From NCBI GenBank assembly GCA_013298675.1, contig JAAFIJ010000086.1, positions 1-9,095 on the forward strand: DNA of 9,095 bases, read 5' to 3'. The notes under the pieces were generated by a model. It did not search any database. It was not told the DNA's origin and was given only the letters and a program-made list of their open reading frames with translations. This stretch comes from Rhodobacterales bacterium (GTDB taxonomy: Bacteria > Pseudomonadota > Alphaproteobacteria > Rhodobacterales > Rhodobacteraceae). Below are positions 1-6,116 of the stretch, piece after piece. Every line of letters begins with the position of its first letter. The first letter of the stretch is position 1. Both the position numbers and the translations under genes were made by a program.

Positions 1-54
1 CCGGCACATCGTCGGGTATTCCACATTCGCCAACGTAAATTGGGCAGCGCATGA
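1..54 (+). CDS. Possible 3' end of an upstream gene (partial, unidentified)
   Basis: Reading frame 1 is open from the window edge for 17 codons and stops at TGA 52-54, overlapping the epimerase ATG at 51-53 as ATGA. That overlap is typical of co-transcribed, translationally coupled genes, and it fits the weak ribosome site in front of the epimerase. The visible peptide end (PAHRRVFHIRQRKLGSA) is too short to identify. Frame 3 also stops, at 34-36, so the frame 1 reading is only the more suggestive option. No function is proposed. Confidence 0.25.
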   Translation, partial: PAHRRVFHIRQRKLGSA

Positions 55-1064
55 CACGGATTTTCATCACAGGCACTGCCGGATTTATCGGCTTTCACTT
101 AGCAAAACTTCTGCTTGCCGAAGGGTTCACGGTCCACGGCTATGACGGGATCTCTGATTACTATGACGTCACTCTAAAGCGGGCGCGCCATCAGATTCTG
201 CTACAGAACCCCAACTTCGCCGCTGTTGAGGCGCAACTGGAAGACGCGGACAGGCTGATGGCTGAATGCCGCGCCTTTAGGCCCGACGTCATTGTGCACC
301 TCGCAGCCCAAGCGGGTGTGCGTTATTCCATCGAAAACCCGCGCGCTTATATCAACAGCAACGTCGTGGGCACCTTTAACGTGATGGAGGCAGCCCGCGA
401 TGTGGCTGTCGCGCACCTGCTGATGGCGTCCACTTCATCCATCTATGGCGCCAAAGAAGAGATGCCGTTTCGCGAGTCTGATAAGGTCGATGCACAGCTG
501 ACAATGTACGCTGCGACCAAAAAGGCGAATGAGGCGATGGGCCATGCTTGGGCGCATATCCATGAATTGCCCACAACGCTTTTCCGGTTCTTTACCGTCT
601 ACGGTCCTTGGGGCAGGCCCGACATGGCGCCGCACAAGTTTACCAAGGGCATTTTGGCAGGCGAGCCGATCGACATCTACAACCACGGCGACATGTGGCG
701 CGACTTTACCTATGTCGAGGATCTGGTGCGCGGAATCAGGCTTTTGATCGATTGTCCGCCTCCCCTGCCAGGCAGCGCCGAAACGCCCATTGCAGGCGAC
801 AGCCTGTCGCCCGTCGCCCCCTACCGCGTCGTCAATATCGGCAATTCCCAAAAAGTGCGCCTGATGGACTTTATAGAGGCGATTGAACACGAAACCGGAA
901 AGAAGGCAGTTCGCAATTACATGCCGATGCAAATCGGTGACGTTCCGGCGACTTGGGCAGATGCAAGCCTGCTGCAAACCCTAACAGGATATCAGCCGCA
1001 AACCGATTTCCGCCACGGCGTGGCCCAATTGGTCCGATGGTACCGCGACTATTATCAGGTTTGA
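51..1064 (+). CDS. NAD-dependent nucleotide-sugar epimerase, UDP-glucuronate 4-epimerase-like
   Basis: Extended short-chain dehydrogenase of 337 aa, the usual length for this family. The N-terminal Rossmann motif GTAGFIG lies at residues 8-14, and D32 in the 'GYDG' stretch is the likely NAD ribose-binding acid. The catalytic set is visible: a Ser/Thr cluster at 127-130 (STSSIYG), Y153 and K157 in YAATK. 'VHLAAQAGVRYSIENP' (82-97) and 'YGPWGRPDMA' (184-193) are hallmarks of the UDP-glucuronate/galacturonate 4-epimerase branch (CapI/LpsL type). Such enzymes act in the cytoplasm and supply UDP-galacturonate for lipopolysaccharide, capsule or exopolysaccharide. The exact substrate is inferred from these motifs. 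The ribosome site (GGGCAG) is weak, and the ATG may overlap an upstream stop, suggesting coupling to a polysaccharide gene outside the window. No other polysaccharide gene is visible here. Confidence 0.88.
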   Translation: MTRIFITGTAGFIGFHLAKLLLAEGFTVHGYDGISDYYDVTLKRARHQILLQNPNFAAVEAQLEDADRLMAECRAFRPDVIVHLAAQAGVRYSIENPRAYINSNVVGTFNVMEAARDVAVAHLLMASTSSIYGAKEEMPFRESDKVDAQLTMYAATKKANEAMGHAWAHIHELPTTLFRFFTVYGPWGRPDMAPHKFTKGILAGEPIDIYNHGDMWRDFTYVEDLVRGIRLLIDCPPPLPGSAETPIAGDSLSPVAPYRVVNIGNSQKVRLMDFIEAIEHETGKKAVRNYMPMQIGDVPATWADASLLQTLTGYQPQTDFRHGVAQLVRWYRDYYQV

Positions 1065-1120
1065 TCCGCCCCCCGCCCGATACCACGCAAGAAAAGATTG
1101 GCTTGCATGCGTCGAGGTGT

Positions 1121-1133
1121 TGCGCCGGGCGCA
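1121..1133. repeat. Perfect 13-base palindrome upstream of tRNA-Cys
   Basis: TGCGCC-G-GGCGCA is a perfect odd palindrome between the epimerase stop and tRNA-Cys. It could be the GC stem of an epimerase terminator, but no T-run follows. It also overlaps a weak promoter-like pair, TTGCGC at 1120-1125 and TACATC at 1143-1148 with 17-base spacing, that could serve the tRNA. Neither reading is firm. Confidence 0.35.
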
Positions 1134-1158
1134 GAACTGTCCTACATCCCGACACGTT

Positions 1159-1232
1159 GGCGGGTGGGCAGGCAGGCTATGCGCTGGATTGCAAATCCAT
1201 GTAGATCGGTTCGATTCCGATACCCGCCTCCA
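1159..1232 (+). tRNA. tRNA-Cys (anticodon GCA)
   Basis: The cloverleaf can be drawn by eye. The acceptor GGCGGGT (1159-1165) pairs with ACCCGCC (1222-1228), followed by discriminator T1229 and an encoded CCA at 1230-1232. The D stem is GCA/TGC (1168-1170 with 1180-1182). The anticodon loop TTGCAAA (1189-1195) places GCA at 1191-1193. The T stem ATCGG/CCGAT encloses TTCGATT (1210-1216). The first pair of the anticodon stem is a C1184-T1200 mismatch, while the other four pair. It is the only RNA between the epimerase and the convergent tdh gene. Confidence 0.95.
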
Positions 1233-1296
1233 GTTCACCCATATTCGGTCGGTTCACGGCTGCCATCGACGAAAGTTCAAGTTGATTTCATTTGGA

Positions 1297-1320
1297 AATC
1301 GCTCTGCATTCATAGCGATT
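1297..1320. repeat. Inverted repeat downstream of tRNA-Cys
   Basis: AATCGCT (1297-1303) and AGCGATT (1314-1320) form a 7-base-pair stem with a 10-base loop. A run of six T lies at 1330-1335 on the plus strand, about 9 bases after the stem, further than in a classical terminator. It is a candidate terminator for the tRNA-Cys transcript, or part of a structured spacer. The region 1233-1411 holds no convincing gene. Confidence 0.35.
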
Positions 1321-1341
1321 CACGCCGAGTTTTTTGCGTCC

Positions 1342-1357
1342 TTAACCGCAGGGTTAA
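1342..1357. repeat. Inverted repeat in the tRNA-Cys/tdh convergent spacer
   Basis: TTAACC (1342-1347) and GGTTAA (1352-1357) form a 6-base-pair stem around GCAG. No T-run follows on either strand. It lies between two convergent transcription units, so a role in ending transcription is plausible but unproven. Confidence 0.35.
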
Positions 1358-1374
1358 AGGGAATGATCTTGGAC

Positions 1375-1395
1375 GGTCGACCGATGTAGTCGACC
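1375..1395 (-). terminator. Possible tdh terminator hairpin (no U-tract)
   Basis: GGTCGAC (1375-1381) and GTCGACC (1389-1395) form a perfect 7-base-pair stem with a 7-base loop, starting 16 bases past the tdh stop codon on the minus strand. The position suits the end of the kbl-tdh transcript. The lack of a following U-run means intrinsic termination here would be weak. Confidence 0.35.
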
Positions 1396-1411
1396 TCTAC
1401 ATTGATTTATC

Positions 1412-2437
1412 TTAGGTCCAATCTAATACGATTTTGCCCGACTGACCTGACCGCATGGTTTCAAACCCTTCGGCATAGTCGGCCACCTTCATGCGGTGCG
1501 TGATGACTTTACGCACGTCCAACCCGTTTTCCAACATGGCGATCATCTTGTACCATGTTTCAAAAATCTCTCGCCCATAAACGCCTTTGATTGTGATGGC
1601 TTTGAAGACGATCCTGCTCCAATCCACGGGGCTTTTGCCGGGGGGGATGCCCAACATGGCAATGCGCCCGCCCATCACCAGAACGTCAATCATCTGATCC
1701 AACGCCTGTTGATTGCCGCTCATTTCCATGCCCACATCGAAACCTTGGTTCATTTTCAGCCGTGCCATCACCTCACGCAAGTCCTCGGTTGCGACATTGA
1801 CAGGCGTCACATCTGCCACCTCGGCCGCAAGCGCCAAACGGGCCGGGTTCACGTCGGTGATCACCACATGGCGTGCGCCCACGTGACGCGCCACAGCGCC
1901 TGCCATGATCCCAATGGGCCCTGCCCCGGTAATCAAAACATCCTCGCCCACCAAATCAAACGACAAGGCGGTGTGGACGGCATTGCCAAGCGGGTCAAGG
2001 ATCGCACCAATTTCGTCGTCAATCGCATCCGGCAAAGGCACCACATTGAACGCAGGCAGTCGCAGATACTCTGCGAATGCGCCCGGCTCATTCACGCCAA
2101 TTCCGCGTGTGGCAGGATCAAGGTGAAACTTGCCTGCGCGGCTTTGGCGGCTTTGTTTGCCGATCAAATGCCCCTCACCCGAACAGCGTTGACCGATTTC
2201 CAGCCCCTCTACAAGCGCACCCTTGGCCACGATCACGCCCGCAAACTCATGACCCGTCACCAGCCCAACGGGCACGGTTTTGGCCGCCCATTCATCCCAA
2301 TTCCAGATGTGAATATCTGTGCCGCAGATCCCGGTCTTGTTGACCTTGATCAACACATCCTCTGCCCCGATTTCAGGGGTCGGGCGATTTTCCATCCAAA
2401 GGCCCAGTTCGGGGCGTGATTTTACCAGGGCTTTCAT
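1412..2437 (-). CDS. tdh: L-threonine 3-dehydrogenase
   Basis: Oxidises L-threonine to 2-amino-3-ketobutyrate with NAD+ in the cytoplasm, the first step of threonine breakdown to glycine. It is a medium-chain zinc dehydrogenase of 341 aa, the same length as E. coli Tdh as I recall it, and aligns with it without gaps. Catalytic-zinc ligands C38, H63 and E64 are present (ICGTDIHIWNWDEW; TGHE), as is the NAD motif GAGPIG (171-176) and the C-terminal MRSGQSGKIVLDW. The four structural-zinc cysteines of E. coli Tdh (93, 96, 99, 107) are here G93, S96, S99 and D107, so that zinc lobe cannot bind metal in the usual way. The start is supported by TAGGAG seven bases upstream, inside the end of kbl, which it overlaps by 4 bases. 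The kbl-tdh pair is the classical operon. Confidence 0.95.
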   Translation of the reverse strand: MKALVKSRPELGLWMENRPTPEIGAEDVLIKVNKTGICGTDIHIWNWDEWAAKTVPVGLVTGHEFAGVIVAKGALVEGLEIGQRCSGEGHLIGKQSRQSRAGKFHLDPATRGIGVNEPGAFAEYLRLPAFNVVPLPDAIDDEIGAILDPLGNAVHTALSFDLVGEDVLITGAGPIGIMAGAVARHVGARHVVITDVNPARLALAAEVADVTPVNVATEDLREVMARLKMNQGFDVGMEMSGNQQALDQMIDVLVMGGRIAMLGIPPGKSPVDWSRIVFKAITIKGVYGREIFETWYKMIAMLENGLDVRKVITHRMKVADYAEGFETMRSGQSGKIVLDWT

Positions 2438-3627
2438 GTCAGCGCTCCTACCTCTTTGCCAGCCTCGCGAAAGGCGGCCAATGCGTCGTCCAGATCCGCT
2501 GTTGTCAACGCAGCAGACATTTGGGTGCGTATCCGCGCCTTACCTTTGGGAACCACCGGAAAGAAGAATGCCGAAACCATAACGCCCCGCGCATCGAGCG
2601 CGCGCGCAAAGGACTGCGCCAATGGCGCATCCCCAAGCATAACCGGGATGATCGGGTGTTCGCCTGCCAACAAAGTGAAACCAGCCTCCTGCAACCCGGC
2701 ACGCCAATAGGCCGCGTTCTGGGTCAACTGTTGGCGCAACGCGTCAGCGCCTTCAACAATGTCCAACGCAACAATTGCCGCCCCCACCACCGCGGGTGGC
2801 AAGGCATTGGAAAACAGATAGGGTCGCGCCCGTTGACGCAACAGATCGATCACGGGTTGCGCACCTGCAATATATCCGCCCAAAGCCCCGCCCAGCGCCT
2901 TGCCCAAAGTGCCTGTCATCACATCTATGGTCACGCCGGCATGTGCGGCCGTTCCGCGCCCCTGCGGGCCGATAAAGCCAGTGGCATGGCAATCATCGAC
3001 CATTGTCAGACAGCCATATCGATCCGCAATCGCCTTGATATCCTTTAGATTGGCCAAATACCCGTCCATCGAGAACACGCCATCGGTCGCAATCATCACG
3101 AACCGAGCGCCGTCGGCTTTGGCAGCCTTTACCTGCGCTTCAAGGTCTTGCATGTCATTGTTGGCGTACCGGTAGCGCATGGCTTTGCTGAGACGAATGC
3201 CATCAATGATCGATGCATGATTCAAGCTGTCGGAAATCACCGCATCTTGTGGTCCTAGCAGGGTTTCAAACACTGCTGCATTGGCGTCAAAACACGCAGC
3301 GAACAGAATTGCGTCTTCAGTCCCCAGAAAAGCGGCAAGCTTCATCTCCAACTGTCGGTGCAAATCTTGGGTCCCGCAAATGAACCGCACCGAAGCCATG
3401 CCAAAGCCGTGGCTGTCCATTGCAGACTTGGCTGCCGTCACCAAACGGGGGTCATTTGCCAGCCCCAGATAGTTATTGGCGCACAGATTAAGCATCTGTC
3501 GGCCCCCGACCGTCACCCGCGCGGCCTGCGCAGAACTGATCAGTCGTTCCCGCTTCATCAGGCCCTCAGACTCTATTTCAGCCAAAGTCTCTGTAATATG
3601 CGTCAAATACTGCGAAGCGTCCGACAT
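2434..3627 (-). CDS. kbl: 2-amino-3-ketobutyrate CoA ligase (glycine C-acetyltransferase)
   Basis: A PLP-dependent enzyme of the alpha-oxoamine synthase family (397 aa; E. coli Kbl is about 398). With CoA it cleaves the unstable Tdh product 2-amino-3-ketobutyrate into glycine and acetyl-CoA. The PLP lysine is K243 in TGTLGKALGG. H137 (LNHASIIDG), D211 and H214 (VDDCHATG) match cofactor-contacting positions of the family. LCANNYLGLANDP (48-60) is the usual N-terminal signature. The start is fixed by GGAGG at 3638-3642, 10 bases upstream, and by a near-consensus promoter just beyond it. Its TGA overlaps the tdh ATG, implying coupled translation so that the unstable intermediate can be passed on. 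It is flanked upstream by an XRE/cupin regulator gene. Confidence 0.95.
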   Translation of the reverse strand: MSDASQYLTHITETLAEIESEGLMKRERLISSAQAARVTVGGRQMLNLCANNYLGLANDPRLVTAAKSAMDSHGFGMASVRFICGTQDLHRQLEMKLAAFLGTEDAILFAACFDANAAVFETLLGPQDAVISDSLNHASIIDGIRLSKAMRYRYANNDMQDLEAQVKAAKADGARFVMIATDGVFSMDGYLANLKDIKAIADRYGCLTMVDDCHATGFIGPQGRGTAAHAGVTIDVMTGTLGKALGGALGGYIAGAQPVIDLLRQRARPYLFSNALPPAVVGAAIVALDIVEGADALRQQLTQNAAYWRAGLQEAGFTLLAGEHPIIPVMLGDAPLAQSFARALDARGVMVSAFFFPVVPKGKARIRTQMSAALTTADLDDALAAFREAGKEVGALT

Positions 3628-3642
3628 GACAGAAATTCCTCC

Positions 3643-3657
3643 AATTTTACGGAAATT
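3643..3657. promoter_or_regulatory. Inverted repeat over the kbl -10 and start site (candidate operator)
   Basis: AATTT (3643-3647) and AAATT (3653-3657) are separated by 5 bases. The repeat overlaps the -10 box of the kbl promoter and its predicted start site near 3648, immediately before the GGAGG ribosome site. A repressor bound here would block transcription. It is AT-rich and short, so chance is possible. Confidence 0.35.
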
Positions 3658-3682
3658 ATAGGCAGTTTCGGCGGCAGGTCAA
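3655..3682 (-). promoter_or_regulatory. Predicted sigma-70 promoter of kbl-tdh
   Basis: On the minus strand, -35 TTGACC (3682-3677), a 16-base spacer and -10 TATAAT (3660-3655) make a near-consensus housekeeping promoter. Transcription would start near 3648, giving a leader of about 20 bases with a strong GGAGG site. It lies 130-160 bases downstream of the regulator gene, so kbl-tdh can be expressed independently of selO and the regulator. Confidence 0.7.
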
Positions 3683-3694
3683 GTTCGGTGAACT
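3682..3694. promoter_or_regulatory. Palindrome abutting the kbl -35 box (candidate operator)
   Basis: AGTTC-GGT-GAACT is an inverted repeat with 5-base arms that touches the -35 hexamer of the kbl promoter. The size and position suit a dimeric helix-turn-helix regulator, and the XRE/cupin gene next door is the obvious candidate. I found no obvious second copy in front of the regulator gene. Confidence 0.4.
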
Positions 3695-3776
3695 ACGTGG
3701 CAGGTGCAAAGTCACGGATGCAGCACGCAGAAATCATTTTGTCGCGGCGGCGGAACGGCGGCGGGCAAGGTATCGC

Positions 3777-3805
3777 AAAAAGGAACCGCTCTTTGCCGAG
3801 GCGGT
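3777..3805 (-). terminator. Possible terminator downstream of the XRE/cupin regulator
   Basis: On the minus strand, ACCGC (3805-3801) pairs with GCGGT (3789-3785) around an 11-base loop, followed by TCC and a run of five T. It begins 9 bases after the regulator stop codon. The stem is short, so the terminator may be weak. It would separate the selO-regulator transcript from kbl-tdh. Confidence 0.4.
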
Positions 3806-3813
3806 GGCAACGT

Positions 3814-4374
3814 CTAACTGTCTTGAACGATCAAAAGCGCACGGGCGGCGCCCCCTTTGGCGGCAAGCGAATGTGGTCGGTCCGCGGGGTAGCGCGCTGT
3901 GTCACCCGGACCCAACAGGCTTTGCTCCTCACCCGAGGTGACAACGACGCTGCCCTCGATGACGGTAAGATGCTCTTTGCAGCCCGGCGAATGGGCCTCG
4001 GACAACAAAGACCCGCCCGCAGCAAAAGTCAGATCATAGACCTCATGTTCGCCCACCGCTTCGGCAGGGGACAAAATGCGAATGCGCAAGCCTTCACCAC
4101 GTCCCGCGATGACAGGGGCGGCAACTGCGCGGATCACTTCAATCCCCGCCTTGGGCTTTCCTTCCAGCAAACCTGCGAAATCGACCTGCAACGCTTGGGT
4201 CAGATTCCACAGCGTTGCGACGGTAGGTGAGGATTCGGCACGCTCTATCTGGCTGACCATAGAGCGGCTGACGCCCGAAAGTTTGGCGACTGCATCCAAA
4301 GAAAGGCCAAGCGCCTTACGCGCCTCTCGTAAAGAGACGGCGAGTCTGTCGTGGATGTCTGTCCGTGGGTTCAT
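3814..4374 (-). CDS. XRE-family transcriptional regulator with C-terminal cupin domain
   Basis: A 186-aa protein. An N-terminal Cro/cI-type helix-turn-helix spans about residues 8-70 (LGLSLDAVAKLSGVSRSMVSQIERAESSPTVATL, starting at 22). A C-terminal cupin barrel spans about 100-184 (EHLTVIEGSVVV at 134; GPGDTARYPADRPHSL at 155). In this family the cupin senses a small molecule or serves as a dimer module, and the ligand cannot be read from sequence. I chose ATG 4374; an in-frame TTG at 4410 is possible but lacks support. The gene lies 39 bases after selO, so it is probably co-transcribed with it, and directly upstream of kbl-tdh, whose promoter carries operator-like repeats. A role as a local regulator of threonine breakdown is inference; it could instead regulate distant targets. 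Confidence 0.88.
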   Translation of the reverse strand: MNPRTDIHDRLAVSLREARKALGLSLDAVAKLSGVSRSMVSQIERAESSPTVATLWNLTQALQVDFAGLLEGKPKAGIEVIRAVAAPVIAGRGEGLRIRILSPAEAVGEHEVYDLTFAAGGSLLSEAHSPGCKEHLTVIEGSVVVTSGEEQSLLGPGDTARYPADRPHSLAAKGGAARALLIVQDS

Positions 4375-4413
4375 GCCCCTAGTTAAGGCGCACCAACCGG
4401 GCGGCGTCAACTC

Positions 4414-5856
4414 TCAGGTGCCACAATAGGTCACATAGGGGCCAAAGTCTGACGGCGCGGGCAGGCAGTAGGCCTCGCGCCCGGCCGTTGCCCCAAAGGG
4501 GTCGCGCACCTGTGCCAACAGCTTTTCAAAGGGTGACATGTCCCCCAGCGTGGCCGCGCGAAGTGCCTCTTCAACCAAATGATTGCGCGGAATGACCGCG
4601 GGGTTTGCGAGCCTCAGACGGTCTGTGGCATCAGGGGCCAAGCGCGCGCGCCATCGCACCAGCCAGTGTTTCATCGGATTTTGCTGTGCAAACAGGTTCA
4701 GCAAGGTATGATCCTCGGTAACCGCGCCAGCCAACGCCTGCAAAGTACGTGTCCAGTCAACGGCTTGATCCTGCATCAGGCTTAGCAAATCTTGCACCAA
4801 GCCCACATCATCCATTTGGGCGCCCAGCAGGCCCAGTTTGCGCCGCATGACATTTAGCCACGCCTCATCATAAGCACTTTGAATGGTGTCCAACGCTTGG
4901 TTTGCCAGATCAACCGCCCTGTTCTGATCTGGGTCAATCATGCCCAACATCGATTCCGCAAAACGCGCAAGGTTCCAGCCCAGAATGACCGGCTGATTGG
5001 CAAAGGCATAGCGGCCCTGCCTGTCGATCGACGAAAAAACTGCCCCCGGCTCATATGTGTCGATAAAGGCGCAGGGGCCATAGTCGATGGTTTCGCCAGA
5101 CAAGGCCATATTGTCGGTGTTCATCACACCATGGACAAAACCAACGCCCATCCATTCCGCGATCAGACTGACTTGGCGGCGCATAACTGCATCCCACAGG
5201 GCAAGTGCTGGGACCTCGGCCTTTGCTGCATCAGGAAAATGGCGATCGATCGTATAGTCCAGCAACTGTTTCAGTTTATCATCCTCGCCGCGCGCGGCAA
5301 AAAACTGAAATGTTCCGACGCGAATATGGCTTGCCGCAATCCGCGCCACAACTGCGCCCGGCACCGGGCCCTGATCGCGCATGATCGTTTCACCCGTGCT
5401 CGCAACCCCCAAAACGCGTGTGGTTGGAATGCCAAGCGCCGCCATCGCCTCAGAGATCACATATTCACGCAACATCGGCCCGACCGCAGCCTTACCGTCC
5501 CCCCCGCGCGAAAAGGGTGTGCGACCCGAACCCTTCAGTTGCAGATCCCACCGGCGACCATCCGGCCCCAGATGTTCGCCCAGCAAATGCGCCCGGCCGT
5601 CGCCAAGCTGCGCAGAAAATCCGCCAAACTGGTGCCCGGCATAGGCCAAGGCAATCGGATCTGCGCCGGATGGAACAGACGCGCCCGAAAACCACTCGCC
5701 GCCATGGTCGCGCAACTGGTCAATATCCAAACCTAGCTCGGCCGCCAAAGCCTCATTCAACCCAAGCAAACGGGGGTTCGGTGCGCGGTCCGGCATTTGG
5801 CGCAGATAGAATCCCGTCAAGTCGCGGGCATAACTGTTGTCAAAACGAAACGGCAT
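4414..5856 (-). CDS. selO: SelO-type protein adenylyltransferase (YdiU/UPF0061)
   Basis: Pseudokinase-fold enzyme that transfers AMP from ATP to hydroxyl side chains of proteins. In E. coli it is linked to oxidative-stress control through glutathionylation. Length is 480 aa from ATG 5856 (E. coli about 478). K108 (LKGSG), E136 (ISEAM), R172 and R179 (HIRVGTF) are candidate nucleotide contacts. HGVMNTDNM (242-250) supplies the likely catalytic D248 and metal ligand N249, with D258 (IDYGP) the second metal ligand. C478 is third from the end, the position occupied by selenocysteine in animal SelO; its codon here is TGT. The start at 5856 is preferred over the in-frame ATG at 5934 because AAAGG sits 8 bases upstream and a candidate promoter (5881-5910) lies between the two. 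It is the first gene of a probable two-gene unit with the XRE/cupin regulator. Confidence 0.94.
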   Translation of the reverse strand: MPFRFDNSYARDLTGFYLRQMPDRAPNPRLLGLNEALAAELGLDIDQLRDHGGEWFSGASVPSGADPIALAYAGHQFGGFSAQLGDGRAHLLGEHLGPDGRRWDLQLKGSGRTPFSRGGDGKAAVGPMLREYVISEAMAALGIPTTRVLGVASTGETIMRDQGPVPGAVVARIAASHIRVGTFQFFAARGEDDKLKQLLDYTIDRHFPDAAKAEVPALALWDAVMRRQVSLIAEWMGVGFVHGVMNTDNMALSGETIDYGPCAFIDTYEPGAVFSSIDRQGRYAFANQPVILGWNLARFAESMLGMIDPDQNRAVDLANQALDTIQSAYDEAWLNVMRRKLGLLGAQMDDVGLVQDLLSLMQDQAVDWTRTLQALAGAVTEDHTLLNLFAQQNPMKHWLVRWRARLAPDATDRLRLANPAVIPRNHLVEEALRAATLGDMSPFEKLLAQVRDPFGATAGREAYCLPAPSDFGPYVTYCGT

Positions 5857-5880
5857 GGGGGCTACCTTTGGGATCACAGT

Positions 5881-5910
5881 ATCATATGGCCGCAGTTGCA
5901 CCTGAAACAA
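5881..5910 (-). promoter_or_regulatory. Candidate promoter of selO
   Basis: On the minus strand, TTGTTT (5910-5905) and TATGAT (5886-5881) are spaced by 18 bases. This predicts a start near 5874 and a leader of under 20 bases carrying the AAAGG ribosome site. It lies downstream of the tRNA-Pro terminator, consistent with selO starting its own transcription unit. Confidence 0.5.
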
Positions 5911-5945
5911 GCGCCCTGATCTCATCACATGCAAGCCAATGGCAC

Positions 5946-5985
5946 CAAAAGAAATGCACGGCCAAAGGCCGTCTTATGCATTTCT
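5946..5985 (-). terminator. Rho-independent terminator after tRNA-Pro
   Basis: On the minus strand, AGAAATGC (5985-5978) pairs with GCATTTCT (5957-5950), and inside it ACGGCC (5972-5967) pairs with GGCCGT (5963-5958) around a TTT loop, with a 5-base bulge (5977-5973) on the 5' side. A T-rich run (TTTCTTTT) spans the end of the stem and what follows. It begins 12 bases after the tRNA CCA and ends the pdxH-side leftward block before selO. Confidence 0.75.
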
Positions 5986-5997
5986 GACTGGTGTAAA

Positions 5998-6074
5998 TGG
6001 TCGGGGCGGAGGGATTCGAACTCTCGACCTACGGTACCCAAAACCGTCGCGCTACCAGGCTGCGCTACGCCCCG
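5998..6074 (-). tRNA. tRNA-Pro (anticodon UGG)
   Basis: Read on the minus strand, the acceptor CGGGGCG (6074-6068) pairs with CGCCCCG (6008-6002), followed by A6001 and an encoded CCA (6000-5998). The D arm is GCGC/GCGC. The anticodon stem ACGGT/ACCGT closes the loop TTTGGGT, giving anticodon TGG for proline. The T loop is TTCGAAT. The T stem GAGAG/CCCTC carries one A-C mismatch (fourth pair). The gene starts 42 bases after the DUF192 stop, and a weak promoter-like pair (TTTTCA at 6112-6107, TAGTAA at 6089-6084, 17-base spacing) could give it independent expression. Confidence 0.96.
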
Positions 6075-6116
6075 ACTGAGGGCTTACTAGCCCGGTTGAA
6101 CGGAATTGAAAAGCCG

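Noticed and set aside
435..977. Minus-strand open frame (180 codons) inside the epimerase
   Set aside because: It is a shadow of the epimerase coding frame with no recognisable motif.
1159..1411. Possible integration site at the 3' end of tRNA-Cys
   Set aside because: No integrase, no repeated copy of the tRNA end, and no foreign-looking genes are present; tdh follows directly.
1496..2419. Long plus-strand open frame (307 codons) opposite tdh
   Set aside because: It lies wholly antisense to a clearly conserved tdh, is rich in His, Gln and Arg as expected from a reverse-complement reading of a GC-rich gene, and shows no domain.
3740..3769. GC-rich direct repeat of CGGCGG units between regulator and kbl
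   Set aside because: Short triplet-like GC repeats arise by chance in GC-rich DNA; the arms are direct rather than inverted and give no clear function.
3358..4230. Plus-strand open frame (290 codons) spanning the kbl start, the kbl promoter and the regulator
   Set aside because: It runs antisense through two real genes and a consensus promoter, with no ribosome site or recognisable domain.
4879..5736. Long plus-strand open frame (285 codons) opposite selO
   Set aside because: It is antisense to selO with its active-site motifs intact, and its basic, low-complexity translation resembles no protein family.
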